Assembly: GCA_021299835.1 (NCBI GenBank)
Contig: JAJTER010000035.1
Location: 1 to 33,470 of the forward strand
From: Saprospiraceae bacterium
Lineage (GTDB): Bacteria > Bacteroidota > Bacteroidia > Chitinophagales > Saprospiraceae
Reading direction: 5' to 3'
Length of the DNA: 33,470 nt
The notes under the pieces are model-generated. The model saw only the letters and a program-made list of their open reading frames with translations. It did not search any database and was not told where the DNA came from. The stretch's first letter is position 1. The number at the start of each line of letters is the position of its first letter. The position numbers and the translations under genes are program-made. Below are positions 15,875 through 23,317 of this stretch, one piece after another.

Positions 15875-17551
15875 TCATTTCGTTACAAAAGAATCTTTTA
15901 ATCCTACCGTCCTGTTAAATACAGGAACATCCCCCGTACTATCTTTGTCTTTACAATAATAACCTTGTCTTAAAAATTGATACGTCTGGCCTGAATTGGC
16001 ATTTAATAAAGAAGGCTCTACCTTAGCAGAAGTATTAATTTTTAAGGATTCCGTATTCACAAAATGTAAAAAATCAATATCTTCCTCTGCCGTAGGTTCA
16101 GGAACAGTAAACAACCTTTCGTAATCGCGTATTTCGGCCGTTACCGCATGAGAGGCTTCAACCCAATGCAGGGTACCTTTTACTTTTAATCCAGATGTAT
16201 CTTGTCCCGATTTGCTTTCCGGAAAATAGGAACAAACAATTTCTATAACTTCACCCGTTTCTTTATTCTTAATGACGTCGTCACATTTTATAATATATGC
16301 ACCTTTTAATCGAACCAACTGCCCGGGAGCCAGTCTAAAATACTTTGGAGGAGGATTTTCTGAAAAATCATCCCTTTCAATGTACAAATGATTTGAAAAA
16401 GGAACCAATCTTGTACCTCCCTCCGGATCTTCAGGATTATTTTCCATTGGTAACCAATCCACTTGATTTTCAGGAAAATTGCTTAGTGTCACTTTTACAG
16501 GATCGAGAACGGCCATAGCCCTTAGCGCCGTTTTATTTAAAACCTCTCTAACCGAAAATTCAAGTAACTCAATAGATATTAAATTATCTCTTTTCGCCAC
16601 CCCGGCACGATCACAAAAAGCAACAATCGCTTTGGCTGGATATCCCCTTCTGCGCATGCCTGAAATCGTTGACATTCTCGGGTCATCCCAACCAGAAACT
16701 AGGTTTTCCTGAATCAATCTGACTAGTTTACGCTTACTGGTAATCATGTAAGCTACATTCATTCTTGCAAATTCAATTTGACGGGAAGGAAATATACCTA
16801 ACTGTTGAATAAACCAATCGTAAAGGTCTCTGTGATGTCTGAATTCTAAACTACAGAGGGAATGAGTTACATTTTCTATGGCATCACTTTGCCCGTGAGC
16901 AAAGTCATACATAGGATAAATACACCATTTATCAGCTGTCCTATGATGATGAGCATGTTTAATACGATAAATGATAGGATCTCTAAAGTGCATATTTGGT
17001 GAGGACATATCAATCTTCGCCCTCAGTACTTTTTCTCCGTCCTTAAAAGAACCATCTTTCATAGCCGTAAATAAAGCTTTATTTTCAGCGATGGGTCTTT
17101 CTCTAAATGGGCTGTTTTTACCAGGAGTAACAGGATTTCCCTTCATTTCGCCAATTTCCTCTGACGAGGAATCATCAACATAAGCCAGGCCTTTATCTAT
17201 CAAGTCATGAGCAAAAGCATATAATGTTTCAAAATAATCAGATGCATAACATTCTTTTGCCCATTGATACCCCAGCCAGGAAACATCCTCTCTTATTTTA
17301 TCAACAAAAAGCGTATCCTCCGTTACCGGATTTGTGTCATCAAATCTAAGATTACAATCACCGCCATATTGCGCAGCAAGACCAAAATTAACTACAATAG
17401 CTTTGGCATGCCCTATATGTAAATATCCATTTGGCTCCGGGGGAAAACGAGTTTGCAATCGCCCCTTATTTTTTCCATCTGCTAAATCATCAAGTATTAT
17501 CTGCTCGATAAAATGTAATGATTTTTCTTCTTTTTCCTCAATTTGCGACAT
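15875..17551 (-). CDS. glnS: Glutaminyl-tRNA synthetase
   Basis: A 558-residue class I synthetase that charges tRNA-Gln in the cytosol. The ATP-site motif is RFPPEPNGYLHIGHAK (HIGH at 45-48). The KMSKS-type loop reads TSKRKL (Thr271-Leu276), where most relatives have MSKRKL. The acceptor-binding CFCD-like region and the two C-terminal anticodon-binding barrels are present. Length is that of the bacterial core enzyme; the C-terminal YqeY-like extension found in some Bacteroidota GlnRS is absent. It lies 25 bases after argS and seven before pyrR, so co-transcription is likely. Confidence 0.96.
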   Translation of the reverse strand: MSQIEEKEEKSLHFIEQIILDDLADGKNKGRLQTRFPPEPNGYLHIGHAKAIVVNFGLAAQYGGDCNLRFDDTNPVTEDTLFVDKIREDVSWLGYQWAKECYASDYFETLYAFAHDLIDKGLAYVDDSSSEEIGEMKGNPVTPGKNSPFRERPIAENKALFTAMKDGSFKDGEKVLRAKIDMSSPNMHFRDPIIYRIKHAHHHRTADKWCIYPMYDFAHGQSDAIENVTHSLCSLEFRHHRDLYDWFIQQLGIFPSRQIEFARMNVAYMITSKRKLVRLIQENLVSGWDDPRMSTISGMRRRGYPAKAIVAFCDRAGVAKRDNLISIELLEFSVREVLNKTALRAMAVLDPVKVTLSNFPENQVDWLPMENNPEDPEGGTRLVPFSNHLYIERDDFSENPPPKYFRLAPGQLVRLKGAYIIKCDDVIKNKETGEVIEIVCSYFPESKSGQDTSGLKVKGTLHWVEASHAVTAEIRDYERLFTVPEPTAEEDIDFLHFVNTESLKINTSAKVEPSLLNANSGQTYQFLRQGYYCKDKDSTGDVPVFNRTVGLKDSFVTK

Positions 17552-17576
17552 AGTAATTTCTTAACTTATATATAAA

Positions 17577-19424
17577 TCACATCTTATCAGGCATTTCTAT
17601 ACCCAAAAGATTCATACTGTGGTTTAAAACACTGCCTACTGCTTTACTCATGCATAATCTAAAACTCCTCACTGCCAGATCATCTGCTTTGAGAATAGAA
17701 TGTTCATGATAAAAACGATGATAATTTTTTGCTAAGGCATAAGCAAAATTTGCGATAGCTGAAGGATCATATTGTAAAGCTGATTCCTCAATAACATTAG
17801 GATATTGATACAATTGCTGAATAATTTCTCTTTCCTCCAATACAAATTCAAGATAATTACCTGCTATAGTCGCATCAAAATCGCCTGCTTTGCGCAAAAC
17901 AGATTGTATTCTAACAAAAGCATTTTGAATATATGGACCAGTTTGCCCTTGCATATCCACCGATTCTTTTGGATCGAAGGTCATTCTTTTTTGCGGTTGC
18001 ACTTTAATAATAAAATACTTAAGTGCGGCGAGACCAATTTTCCTGATAATTTCTGAACGCTCAGCGTCGGTTAAATCAGCCAACACACCTCGTTCTTCCG
18101 AATTTTTTCTGGCTTCGAGAACGACTTCGGCAATTAAATCATCTGCATCAACCACTGTACCTTCTCTCGACTTCATTTTGCCTGTAGGTAAATCAACCAT
18201 TCCATAAGACAAATGATGAAGCCCCTCAGCATAAGGTACTTTCAATTTTTTAGCTATTTCGAAAAGCACTTGAAAATGATAATTTTGTTCATCCGCAACA
18301 ACATAAATCATTTTATTGGCTTTGAAATCGTCATATCTCAGCTCTGCGGTACCTAAATCCTGGGTAATATACACGGAGGTACCGTCTTTTCTGAGGACTA
18401 CCTTTTTATCGAGTTTAACATCCGTCAAATCAATCCAGACAGAACCATCAGCTTCTTTATAGAAGACTGATTTTTCAATTCCCGCTTGAACGATATCTTT
18501 TCCTAACAGATAAGTTTCTGATTCATAGTACAATTTATCGAAATGAACCCCCAGTAACTGATAGGTATGATCAAAACCGGCATAAACCCATTGATTCATC
18601 TGAGACCAGGTAGCGATGGTTTCTTCCTCACCGGCTTCCCAATTCCTCAACATTTCAGCAGCTTGTTTACCCAATTCACTATAGGCGTTAAAATATAAAT
18701 CTTTATACGACTTAAAAAAGGCAAGCTCTGATTGATCTTCCTTTTTCTTACTTTCGAATACTTCTCTGGCCTCTGTGGTAAGTTGCCAGGCAGCATATTC
18801 TTCTTGAAACTTTTGCTCAAAGAGAACGTAGTAACTACCTACAAAAAAATCACCTTTAATGCCTGTATTTTGAGGTGTTTTACCGGCACCCCATATTTTT
18901 CTTGCCAGCATGCTTTTGCATATCGCAATACCTCTGTCATTAATAATCTGGACATTAAAAACGTCGAAACCAGCAGCCTTTAAAATTTTAGAAACAGACC
19001 AGCCGATTAATATATTTCGAATATGACCTAAGTGAAGTGGCTTGTTTGTATTTGGGGAAGAAAATTCCACCAAAACCTTTTCACCATTTGCAGGAAGCTC
19101 CCCAAAGGAGGGATTATCCTGAAGACTTAAGACGAAGGAATTCCAAAAGGCGGGTATTAAGGAAAGATTTAAAAAACCTTGAATAACATTAAAAGAATCT
19201 AATTCGGAAAAATCTCTTGCTAATATCTGACCCAATTCTTCTCCTATAATTTCTGGTTTCTTCTTTGCTAATTTAGTTAAGGGAAAAGTAACGACGGTAA
19301 AATCTCCCTGAAACTCTTTCCTTGTTGGCGTTATAGGTAGTAAGCTGTCAGAAATATCCAACCCATAAAGTTCTTTTACGGCTAAGGTAAGATGGTGCTG
19401 TATCAGCGAGGCGGCATTTTTCAT
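17577..19424 (-). CDS. argS: Arginyl-tRNA synthetase
   Basis: A 615-residue class I synthetase. The N-terminal Add-1 domain (~1-110) precedes the ATP motif VEFSSPNTNKPLHLGHIRN (HLGH at 131-134). The second nucleotide loop lies near MVDLPTGKMKSREGTVV, and the C-terminal DALR anticodon domain (QTGPYIQNAFVRI, then LAKNYHRFYHEH) ends GIEMPDKM. These are the family's usual landmarks, in order and complete. It is downstream of rsmD by 57 bases and has a good -7 box in that gap, so it can be transcribed both from the upstream genes and on its own. Confidence 0.97.
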   Translation of the reverse strand: MKNAASLIQHHLTLAVKELYGLDISDSLLPITPTRKEFQGDFTVVTFPLTKLAKKKPEIIGEELGQILARDFSELDSFNVIQGFLNLSLIPAFWNSFVLSLQDNPSFGELPANGEKVLVEFSSPNTNKPLHLGHIRNILIGWSVSKILKAAGFDVFNVQIINDRGIAICKSMLARKIWGAGKTPQNTGIKGDFFVGSYYVLFEQKFQEEYAAWQLTTEAREVFESKKKEDQSELAFFKSYKDLYFNAYSELGKQAAEMLRNWEAGEEETIATWSQMNQWVYAGFDHTYQLLGVHFDKLYYESETYLLGKDIVQAGIEKSVFYKEADGSVWIDLTDVKLDKKVVLRKDGTSVYITQDLGTAELRYDDFKANKMIYVVADEQNYHFQVLFEIAKKLKVPYAEGLHHLSYGMVDLPTGKMKSREGTVVDADDLIAEVVLEARKNSEERGVLADLTDAERSEIIRKIGLAALKYFIIKVQPQKRMTFDPKESVDMQGQTGPYIQNAFVRIQSVLRKAGDFDATIAGNYLEFVLEEREIIQQLYQYPNVIEESALQYDPSAIANFAYALAKNYHRFYHEHSILKADDLAVRSFRLCMSKAVGSVLNHSMNLLGIEMPDKM

Positions 19425-19455
19425 AGACTCAGGTAGAAAACAATGATAATTTGGA

Positions 19456-19463
19456 CAAAAGTA
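19456..19463 (-). promoter_or_regulatory. -7 promoter box (TACTTTTG) for argS
   Basis: The minus strand reads TACTTTTG, a perfect TAnnTTTG, 31 bases before the argS start and just after the rsmD stop. It would be an internal promoter of the long minus-strand run. No good -33 TTG was found. Confidence 0.5.
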
Positions 19464-19481
19464 GCCAAATTTTCCCTTATT

Positions 19482-20018
19482 TCATCTAAAAAAACTAAAT
19501 TGGGTTTCCCCATAATTCCTCATTTGCCAAAAACGGGGATGATCTTTGAACTTATGATTAGGGTTATGCTCCAAAACAAAGAACCCATCTTCCAATAAAA
19601 TCGGGTATTTGAATATTAAGTCCGGAATATCATCTAAAGTAGGAAGTGCGTAGGGTGGACCCGCAAAAATATAACTAAATTTTTCTGTACACCGAGGTAT
19701 AAATCTGAATATATCATCTCGTTCAATGCGAATATGCGTTTCAATATCCAGTTGTTTAGCCATTCCTTTAACAAATTGCACGCAAGGAGAAAATTTATCC
19801 ACATAAGTCACAGAGGTACATCCTCTTGAAATAAATTCATAGCTATGACTTCCTGTTCCACCAAAAAGATCTAAAAATTTGGTCTCTTCATAATCGAGTA
19901 AATTTCCCAACATATTGAATAGTCCTTCCTTGGCAATATCTGTTGTTGGTCTGGTCGGCCATTTATCCGCCGGCGGACTAAATCGTCGGCCTTTAAATTT
20001 ACCTGAGATAATACGCAT
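19482..20018 (-). CDS. rsmD: RsmD-like 16S rRNA (guanine-N2) methyltransferase
   Basis: A 178-residue SAM-dependent methyltransferase matching RsmD, which methylates G966 of 16S rRNA. The start MRIISGKFKGRRF and the segment RPTTDIAKEGLFNML are diagnostic. The SAM-binding motif I is FLDLFGGTGSHSYE and the acidic motif II end is VDKF. The catalytic motif, normally (D/N)PPY, reads AGPPY (Gly120 to Tyr123), so the residue expected to contact the target amino group is Gly. This may be a lineage variant or may lower activity. It follows the DUF3822 gene by 27 bases. Confidence 0.9.
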   Translation of the reverse strand: MRIISGKFKGRRFSPPADKWPTRPTTDIAKEGLFNMLGNLLDYEETKFLDLFGGTGSHSYEFISRGCTSVTYVDKFSPCVQFVKGMAKQLDIETHIRIERDDIFRFIPRCTEKFSYIFAGPPYALPTLDDIPDLIFKYPILLEDGFFVLEHNPNHKFKDHPRFWQMRNYGETQFSFFR

Positions 20019-20045
20019 AAAATGACTTGTTTTCTGCTATGACCC

Positions 20046-20867
20046 TTAGATTAAGTGGTCTAATACTTTTGATTCAGAGACTATTCGGGTCTTGGCATCA
20101 GATGAAATAATTAGCTGAGCATTTAAAAATTTAACCCGGCTAAATAAAGACTTAAGTCTAATGACTACTTCGTTCTCGTCGTCACAATCGCCCCAAATAT
20201 AGGCTGTTTCAAGCACTGGGTTCAATTGAAATTGGGTACAAACCAGCATGATATAATATTGAAAATCAGTTAACTGATTACAATAAAACTGATTTGCAAA
20301 TTGAAAAAAGTTATCTCTATAGATAAAAATCAGAACACTTTTCTTTGAAATTCTGCAGAATATATGCGTATCATATAATTCCTGATCTCTTAAAAAAGGT
20401 AATATTTTATTAAAAACCGGAGCGGGAAGACTTTCTGAATAAAGGAGGCGGGACAGATTATCCTGAAAAAAATTTAACCTATATATAACTGCGAGGTCCA
20501 ACTCGGGTACCATACCAAATCGAGCTGTGGCATTCCCTTCTTTAGGAGAAAGATGTTCCAGGTAAATATTTAGATTATCCTTATTGAATAATCGGGTTGG
20601 AAGAAAAGAAAAAACGGATGGAATCACCTGATAGGAAAAAGAATGATGTGCTGCATTGAAGAGAGCATCATTTTTAATTTCATTAGACAGATGTATGACA
20701 TTTTCCAAGTTATTATTCTCTGAAGACCAATCATATTGATGATAAGCGAGAATAACATTTTTAAAATTAACAATACTTAAACTAAAACTGTCCACTCCTA
20801 ACAGAATGGACAGTTTTACATTGTGAGAATATTCTTTTTCCCAATTAGGGTAAACATATTCAACCAT
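20046..20867 (-). CDS. DUF3822 family protein
   Basis: A 273-residue soluble protein matching DUF3822, a Bacteroidota family commonly found beside rsmD. Visible features are an N-terminal LSILLGVDSFSLSIVNF, a central VIPSVFSFLPTRLFN and the later FQYYIMLVCTQFQLNP. The two-part layout and overall pattern suggest an actin/hexokinase-like fold, as in pilus-assembly PilM relatives, but this is my inference and no ATP motif is evident. It lies three bases after the membrane-anchored 194-residue gene and 27 before rsmD. Function is unknown. Confidence 0.75.
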   Translation of the reverse strand: MVEYVYPNWEKEYSHNVKLSILLGVDSFSLSIVNFKNVILAYHQYDWSSENNNLENVIHLSNEIKNDALFNAAHHSFSYQVIPSVFSFLPTRLFNKDNLNIYLEHLSPKEGNATARFGMVPELDLAVIYRLNFFQDNLSRLLYSESLPAPVFNKILPFLRDQELYDTHIFCRISKKSVLIFIYRDNFFQFANQFYCNQLTDFQYYIMLVCTQFQLNPVLETAYIWGDCDDENEVVIRLKSLFSRVKFLNAQLIISSDAKTRIVSESKVLDHLI

Positions 20868-20870
20868 ATA

Positions 20871-21455
20871 TTACCAGTTTCCAGCAAGATTTGGAGAATT
20901 CAGATTTCCAAATTTTATTGGATTGGCTGGATCGTACTTTTGATCGTACTTAGAGTATTTTAGAGAACCAAAACTACCCATAAAGCTTGAATAAGGTGTT
21001 CCTACCTGTACAACTGGAACCTTAGTACCCTGATATTCAATTTCCAGGGCTTCCATATCAAATTCTGCACCGTTACCAAAAGGAACCAACGCTAAAGAAG
21101 CAAAATCGGTAATACCTAATTTGTTAAGCATAGAATCTTTCGCCGGGCGAAGAATAGTTTCATAAGTAACTTCACCTGTGAAATTTGGATCATCGGGATC
21201 ACCATTAACGTTGATAATGGTAAAATTGCCCGTGTTAAGTACCATTGCCAGGGTATCGAATGATGGAGCGAATACACCGGTAATATCGCGGTATGCTTCC
21301 TGGGCAACTCTAATTTTGGTCAATTTTTCTTGCACAATTTGCTCTCTCGTTTCCTTTACATCCTTGAAAGCAATAGGTTCACGAATGCTGTCATAAAGGG
21401 CATAAATAAGTAACGCTACGAGGGCTACGAGGGCTAGGTTGATTATTAATCTCAT
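20871..21455 (-). CDS. Membrane-anchored protein of unknown function (pseudopilin-like layout)
   Basis: A 194-residue protein with one N-terminal membrane helix (~3-22) followed by a periplasmic domain; I do not recognise a named family. After the helix comes a long amphipathic stretch, TKIRVAQEAYRDITGVF, then FDTLAMVLNTGNF. This order (hydrophobic helix, I-x-x-A-Q-x-A-Y helix, then a small beta domain) resembles type II/IV pseudopilins, although the usual prepilin cleavage site and FTLIE start are missing. It is the first gene of the run leading to DUF3822 and rsmD, with a three-base gap, and is divergent from tsaD. Confidence 0.72.
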   Translation of the reverse strand: MRLIINLALVALVALLIYALYDSIREPIAFKDVKETREQIVQEKLTKIRVAQEAYRDITGVFAPSFDTLAMVLNTGNFTIINVNGDPDDPNFTGEVTYETILRPAKDSMLNKLGITDFASLALVPFGNGAEFDMEALEIEYQGTKVPVVQVGTPYSSFMGSFGSLKYSKYDQKYDPANPIKFGNLNSPNLAGNW

Positions 21456-21474
21456 TTGTCGGTCAGTTTTGTTG

Positions 21475-21482
21475 CAATTATA
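21475..21482 (-). promoter_or_regulatory. Weak -7-like box (TATAATTG) upstream of the 194-residue membrane protein
   Basis: The minus strand reads TATAATTG, one mismatch from TAnnTTTG, 19 bases before the start codon at 21455. It would be the leading promoter of the rsmD-argS-glnS-pyr run. The match is weak. Confidence 0.3.
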
Positions 21483-21569
21483 CTATTTTTTATAAAAATT
21501 ACACACCAAAATGATAAAAATCGAATAAATATTATTTTTCGTGTAATTTTTTCGGTTCGTAAAGGTTGT

Positions 21570-21577
21570 TACCTTTG
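21570..21577 (+). promoter_or_regulatory. -7 promoter box (TACCTTTG) for tsaD
   Basis: TACCTTTG is a perfect TAnnTTTG match, 33 bases before the tsaD ATG at 21611. A transcript from here would start near 21583, downstream of an in-frame ATG at 21566, which rules that ATG out as the start. Confidence 0.6.
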
Positions 21578-21610
21578 TTCAAATTTACAAAAATATTTTA
21601 TAAAATTACT

Positions 21611-22612
21611 ATGGCTATTATTTTGGCAATCGAAACTTCCTGTGATGACACCTCTGCGGCTATTGTAAAAGATGGTAAGGTATTATCCAATATTGTGTCG
21701 ACTCAAATGATGCATATTGAATACGGAGGCGTAGTCCCTGAGGTTGCTTCACGAGCCCATTTACAAAAAATAGTTCCTGTAGTCAATGAGGCAATACTCG
21801 CATCGGGGATAGATAAAAACAACATTGAAGCCGTTGCTTTTACAAAAGGACCAGGGCTACTGGGTTCATTACTGGTCGGTGTTTCCTTCGCCAAAGCTTA
21901 CGCCCTCGCAAAAAATATTCCTCTCATCGAAGTTAATCATTTAGCAGCGCACGTGCTTGCTCATTTTGCCCAACCGCCCTACCCTTCCTTTCCCTTTTTG
22001 TGCCTAACGGTAAGTGGTGGTCACACGCAAATTATTCAGGTTAATAACTATTTGGATATGAGTATTCTTGGTCAAACATTGGATGATGCGGCCGGAGAAG
22101 CCTTTGACAAAGCGGGAAAAATGATGGGGCTCCCCTACCCCGCAGGTCCATTAATTGATCAGTTTGCAGCATTGGGAAAGCCTATTTTCACCTTCCCTGA
22201 ACCAAAACTGGCAGAATTAAATTACAGCTTCAGCGGCATTAAAACCTCCATTTTATATTTTTTGAAAAAAGAAAAGGAAAAGAATCCTGCTTTTGTAGAG
22301 GAAAATTTAAATGATTTGTGTGCTTCCATCCAGGAAACCATCGTTCGTACCCTATTGTACCAACTGGAAAAAGCTGCTCATTTATCTGGAATCAGGGAAA
22401 TAGCTATTGCTGGGGGTGTATCAGCTAACCGTCGATTAAGAGCTTTACTTCAAGAAAAAGCTACGGTAAATCATTGGAATGCTTACATCCCGGATATCGC
22501 ATTATGCACCGATAATGCAGGTATGATTGGCATTGTCGCACATTACAAATACGAAAAAGGAGAATTTTCAAACCAGGACGTTAGTCCATCAGCGCGATTT
22601 CCTTTAGGGTAA
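21611..22612 (+). CDS. tsaD: tRNA t6A synthesis protein TsaD
   Basis: A 333-residue ASKHA-fold ATPase, the catalytic part of the TsaBCDE system that transfers threonylcarbamoyl to A37 of ANN-decoding tRNAs. The start MAIILAIETSCDDTSAAIV is the family's canonical N-terminus. The metal ligands His110 and His114 lie in EVNHLAAHVLAH, and the nucleotide site includes SGGHTQII and GGVSANRRLR; CTDNAGMIG supplies the late Asp. The frame is open 15 residues further upstream, but that extension lacks homology and overlaps the promoter, so Met 21611 is chosen. It converges with the DUF697 gene with a three-base gap. Confidence 0.97.
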   Translation: MAIILAIETSCDDTSAAIVKDGKVLSNIVSTQMMHIEYGGVVPEVASRAHLQKIVPVVNEAILASGIDKNNIEAVAFTKGPGLLGSLLVGVSFAKAYALAKNIPLIEVNHLAAHVLAHFAQPPYPSFPFLCLTVSGGHTQIIQVNNYLDMSILGQTLDDAAGEAFDKAGKMMGLPYPAGPLIDQFAALGKPIFTFPEPKLAELNYSFSGIKTSILYFLKKEKEKNPAFVEENLNDLCASIQETIVRTLLYQLEKAAHLSGIREIAIAGGVSANRRLRALLQEKATVNHWNAYIPDIALCTDNAGMIGIVAHYKYEKGEFSNQDVSPSARFPLG

Positions 22613-22615
22613 AAC

Positions 22616-23317
22616 TTATTCTTCTAATATTTTTTTCTTCATAGCAGTGAACTCTTCTTCCGATAGTATTCCTTGCTCCTTTAACTCGGCTAAAGCTTTT
22701 AATCGGCTTACAACATCGGTTGTAGTCGATGGCTTTCCACCATCCGCAGGCTTTTCATTCTTAAGATCTTCCACCACTTTTTTCCCTTTTTCAAATTGTT
22801 CTTTGTACAATTTCCTTAATCTTTCAGGATCAAAGTCAAGGATAGTTCCACCGGAAGAAAAATGTTTTTTAAACACCTCTCCCAGAGCATAAGTAGAAGC
22901 TCCTGCAAAAACGGATACCGTTATACCACCGATAATACTTCCCAATCCAGGAATCATCTTAACTACACTCCCCGCCGTTATTCTGGCAAGGGTAGAACTT
23001 GTTAAAGAAGTTACAATGGCTTTACCCTGTGTTTCTGCAAAATTAATATTATATACTTTACATAACTGCCTAATCATATCTAGTTGCAAGGCAGAAATAG
23101 CAAAAATATCTGCTATCAACACGGGGATTAATCCCGCTCCCATGGACCAGATAACATGGTTGCGTATGATGGTATCTGCATGTTTACTTTGTTCCGAATC
23201 CTGACTCATATTAGTATTTTTTGAAAATCCATGAATATATATTTCACTTGCTTTTTTAACAGCTTTAAAAATATAATTACCCTTTTCTTTTTCCCAAAAA
23301 TTTCGACGTTCTGCCAT
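22616..23317 (-). CDS. DUF697 membrane protein with C-terminal SHOCT motif
   Basis: A 233-residue protein. Residues ~50-165 match DUF697 (YcjF-like): TIIRNHVIWSMGAGLIPVLIADIFAISALQLDM, a helical stretch, then KMIPGLGSIIGGITVSVFAG with Gly-rich hydrophobic helices that probably insert in the inner membrane. The C-terminus (~205-233), RLKALAELKEQGILSEEEF, is a SHOCT motif, a short helical oligomerisation or targeting element. The ATG at 23317 overlaps the macroglobulin stop by one base (TAATG), favouring that start; Met37 (23209), just before the conserved domain, is an alternative. Function is unknown. Confidence 0.78.
   Translation of the reverse strand: MAERRNFWEKEKGNYIFKAVKKASEIYIHGFSKNTNMSQDSEQSKHADTIIRNHVIWSMGAGLIPVLIADIFAISALQLDMIRQLCKVYNINFAETQGKAIVTSLTSSTLARITAGSVVKMIPGLGSIIGGITVSVFAGASTYALGEVFKKHFSSGGTILDFDPERLRKLYKEQFEKGKKVVEDLKNEKPADGGKPSTTTDVVSRLKALAELKEQGILSEEEFTAMKKKILEE

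Noticed and set aside
21566-21610. Upstream in-frame start for tsaD
   Set aside because: The extension lacks family similarity, and the -7 box at 21570-21577 overlaps it, so it would not be in the mRNA.
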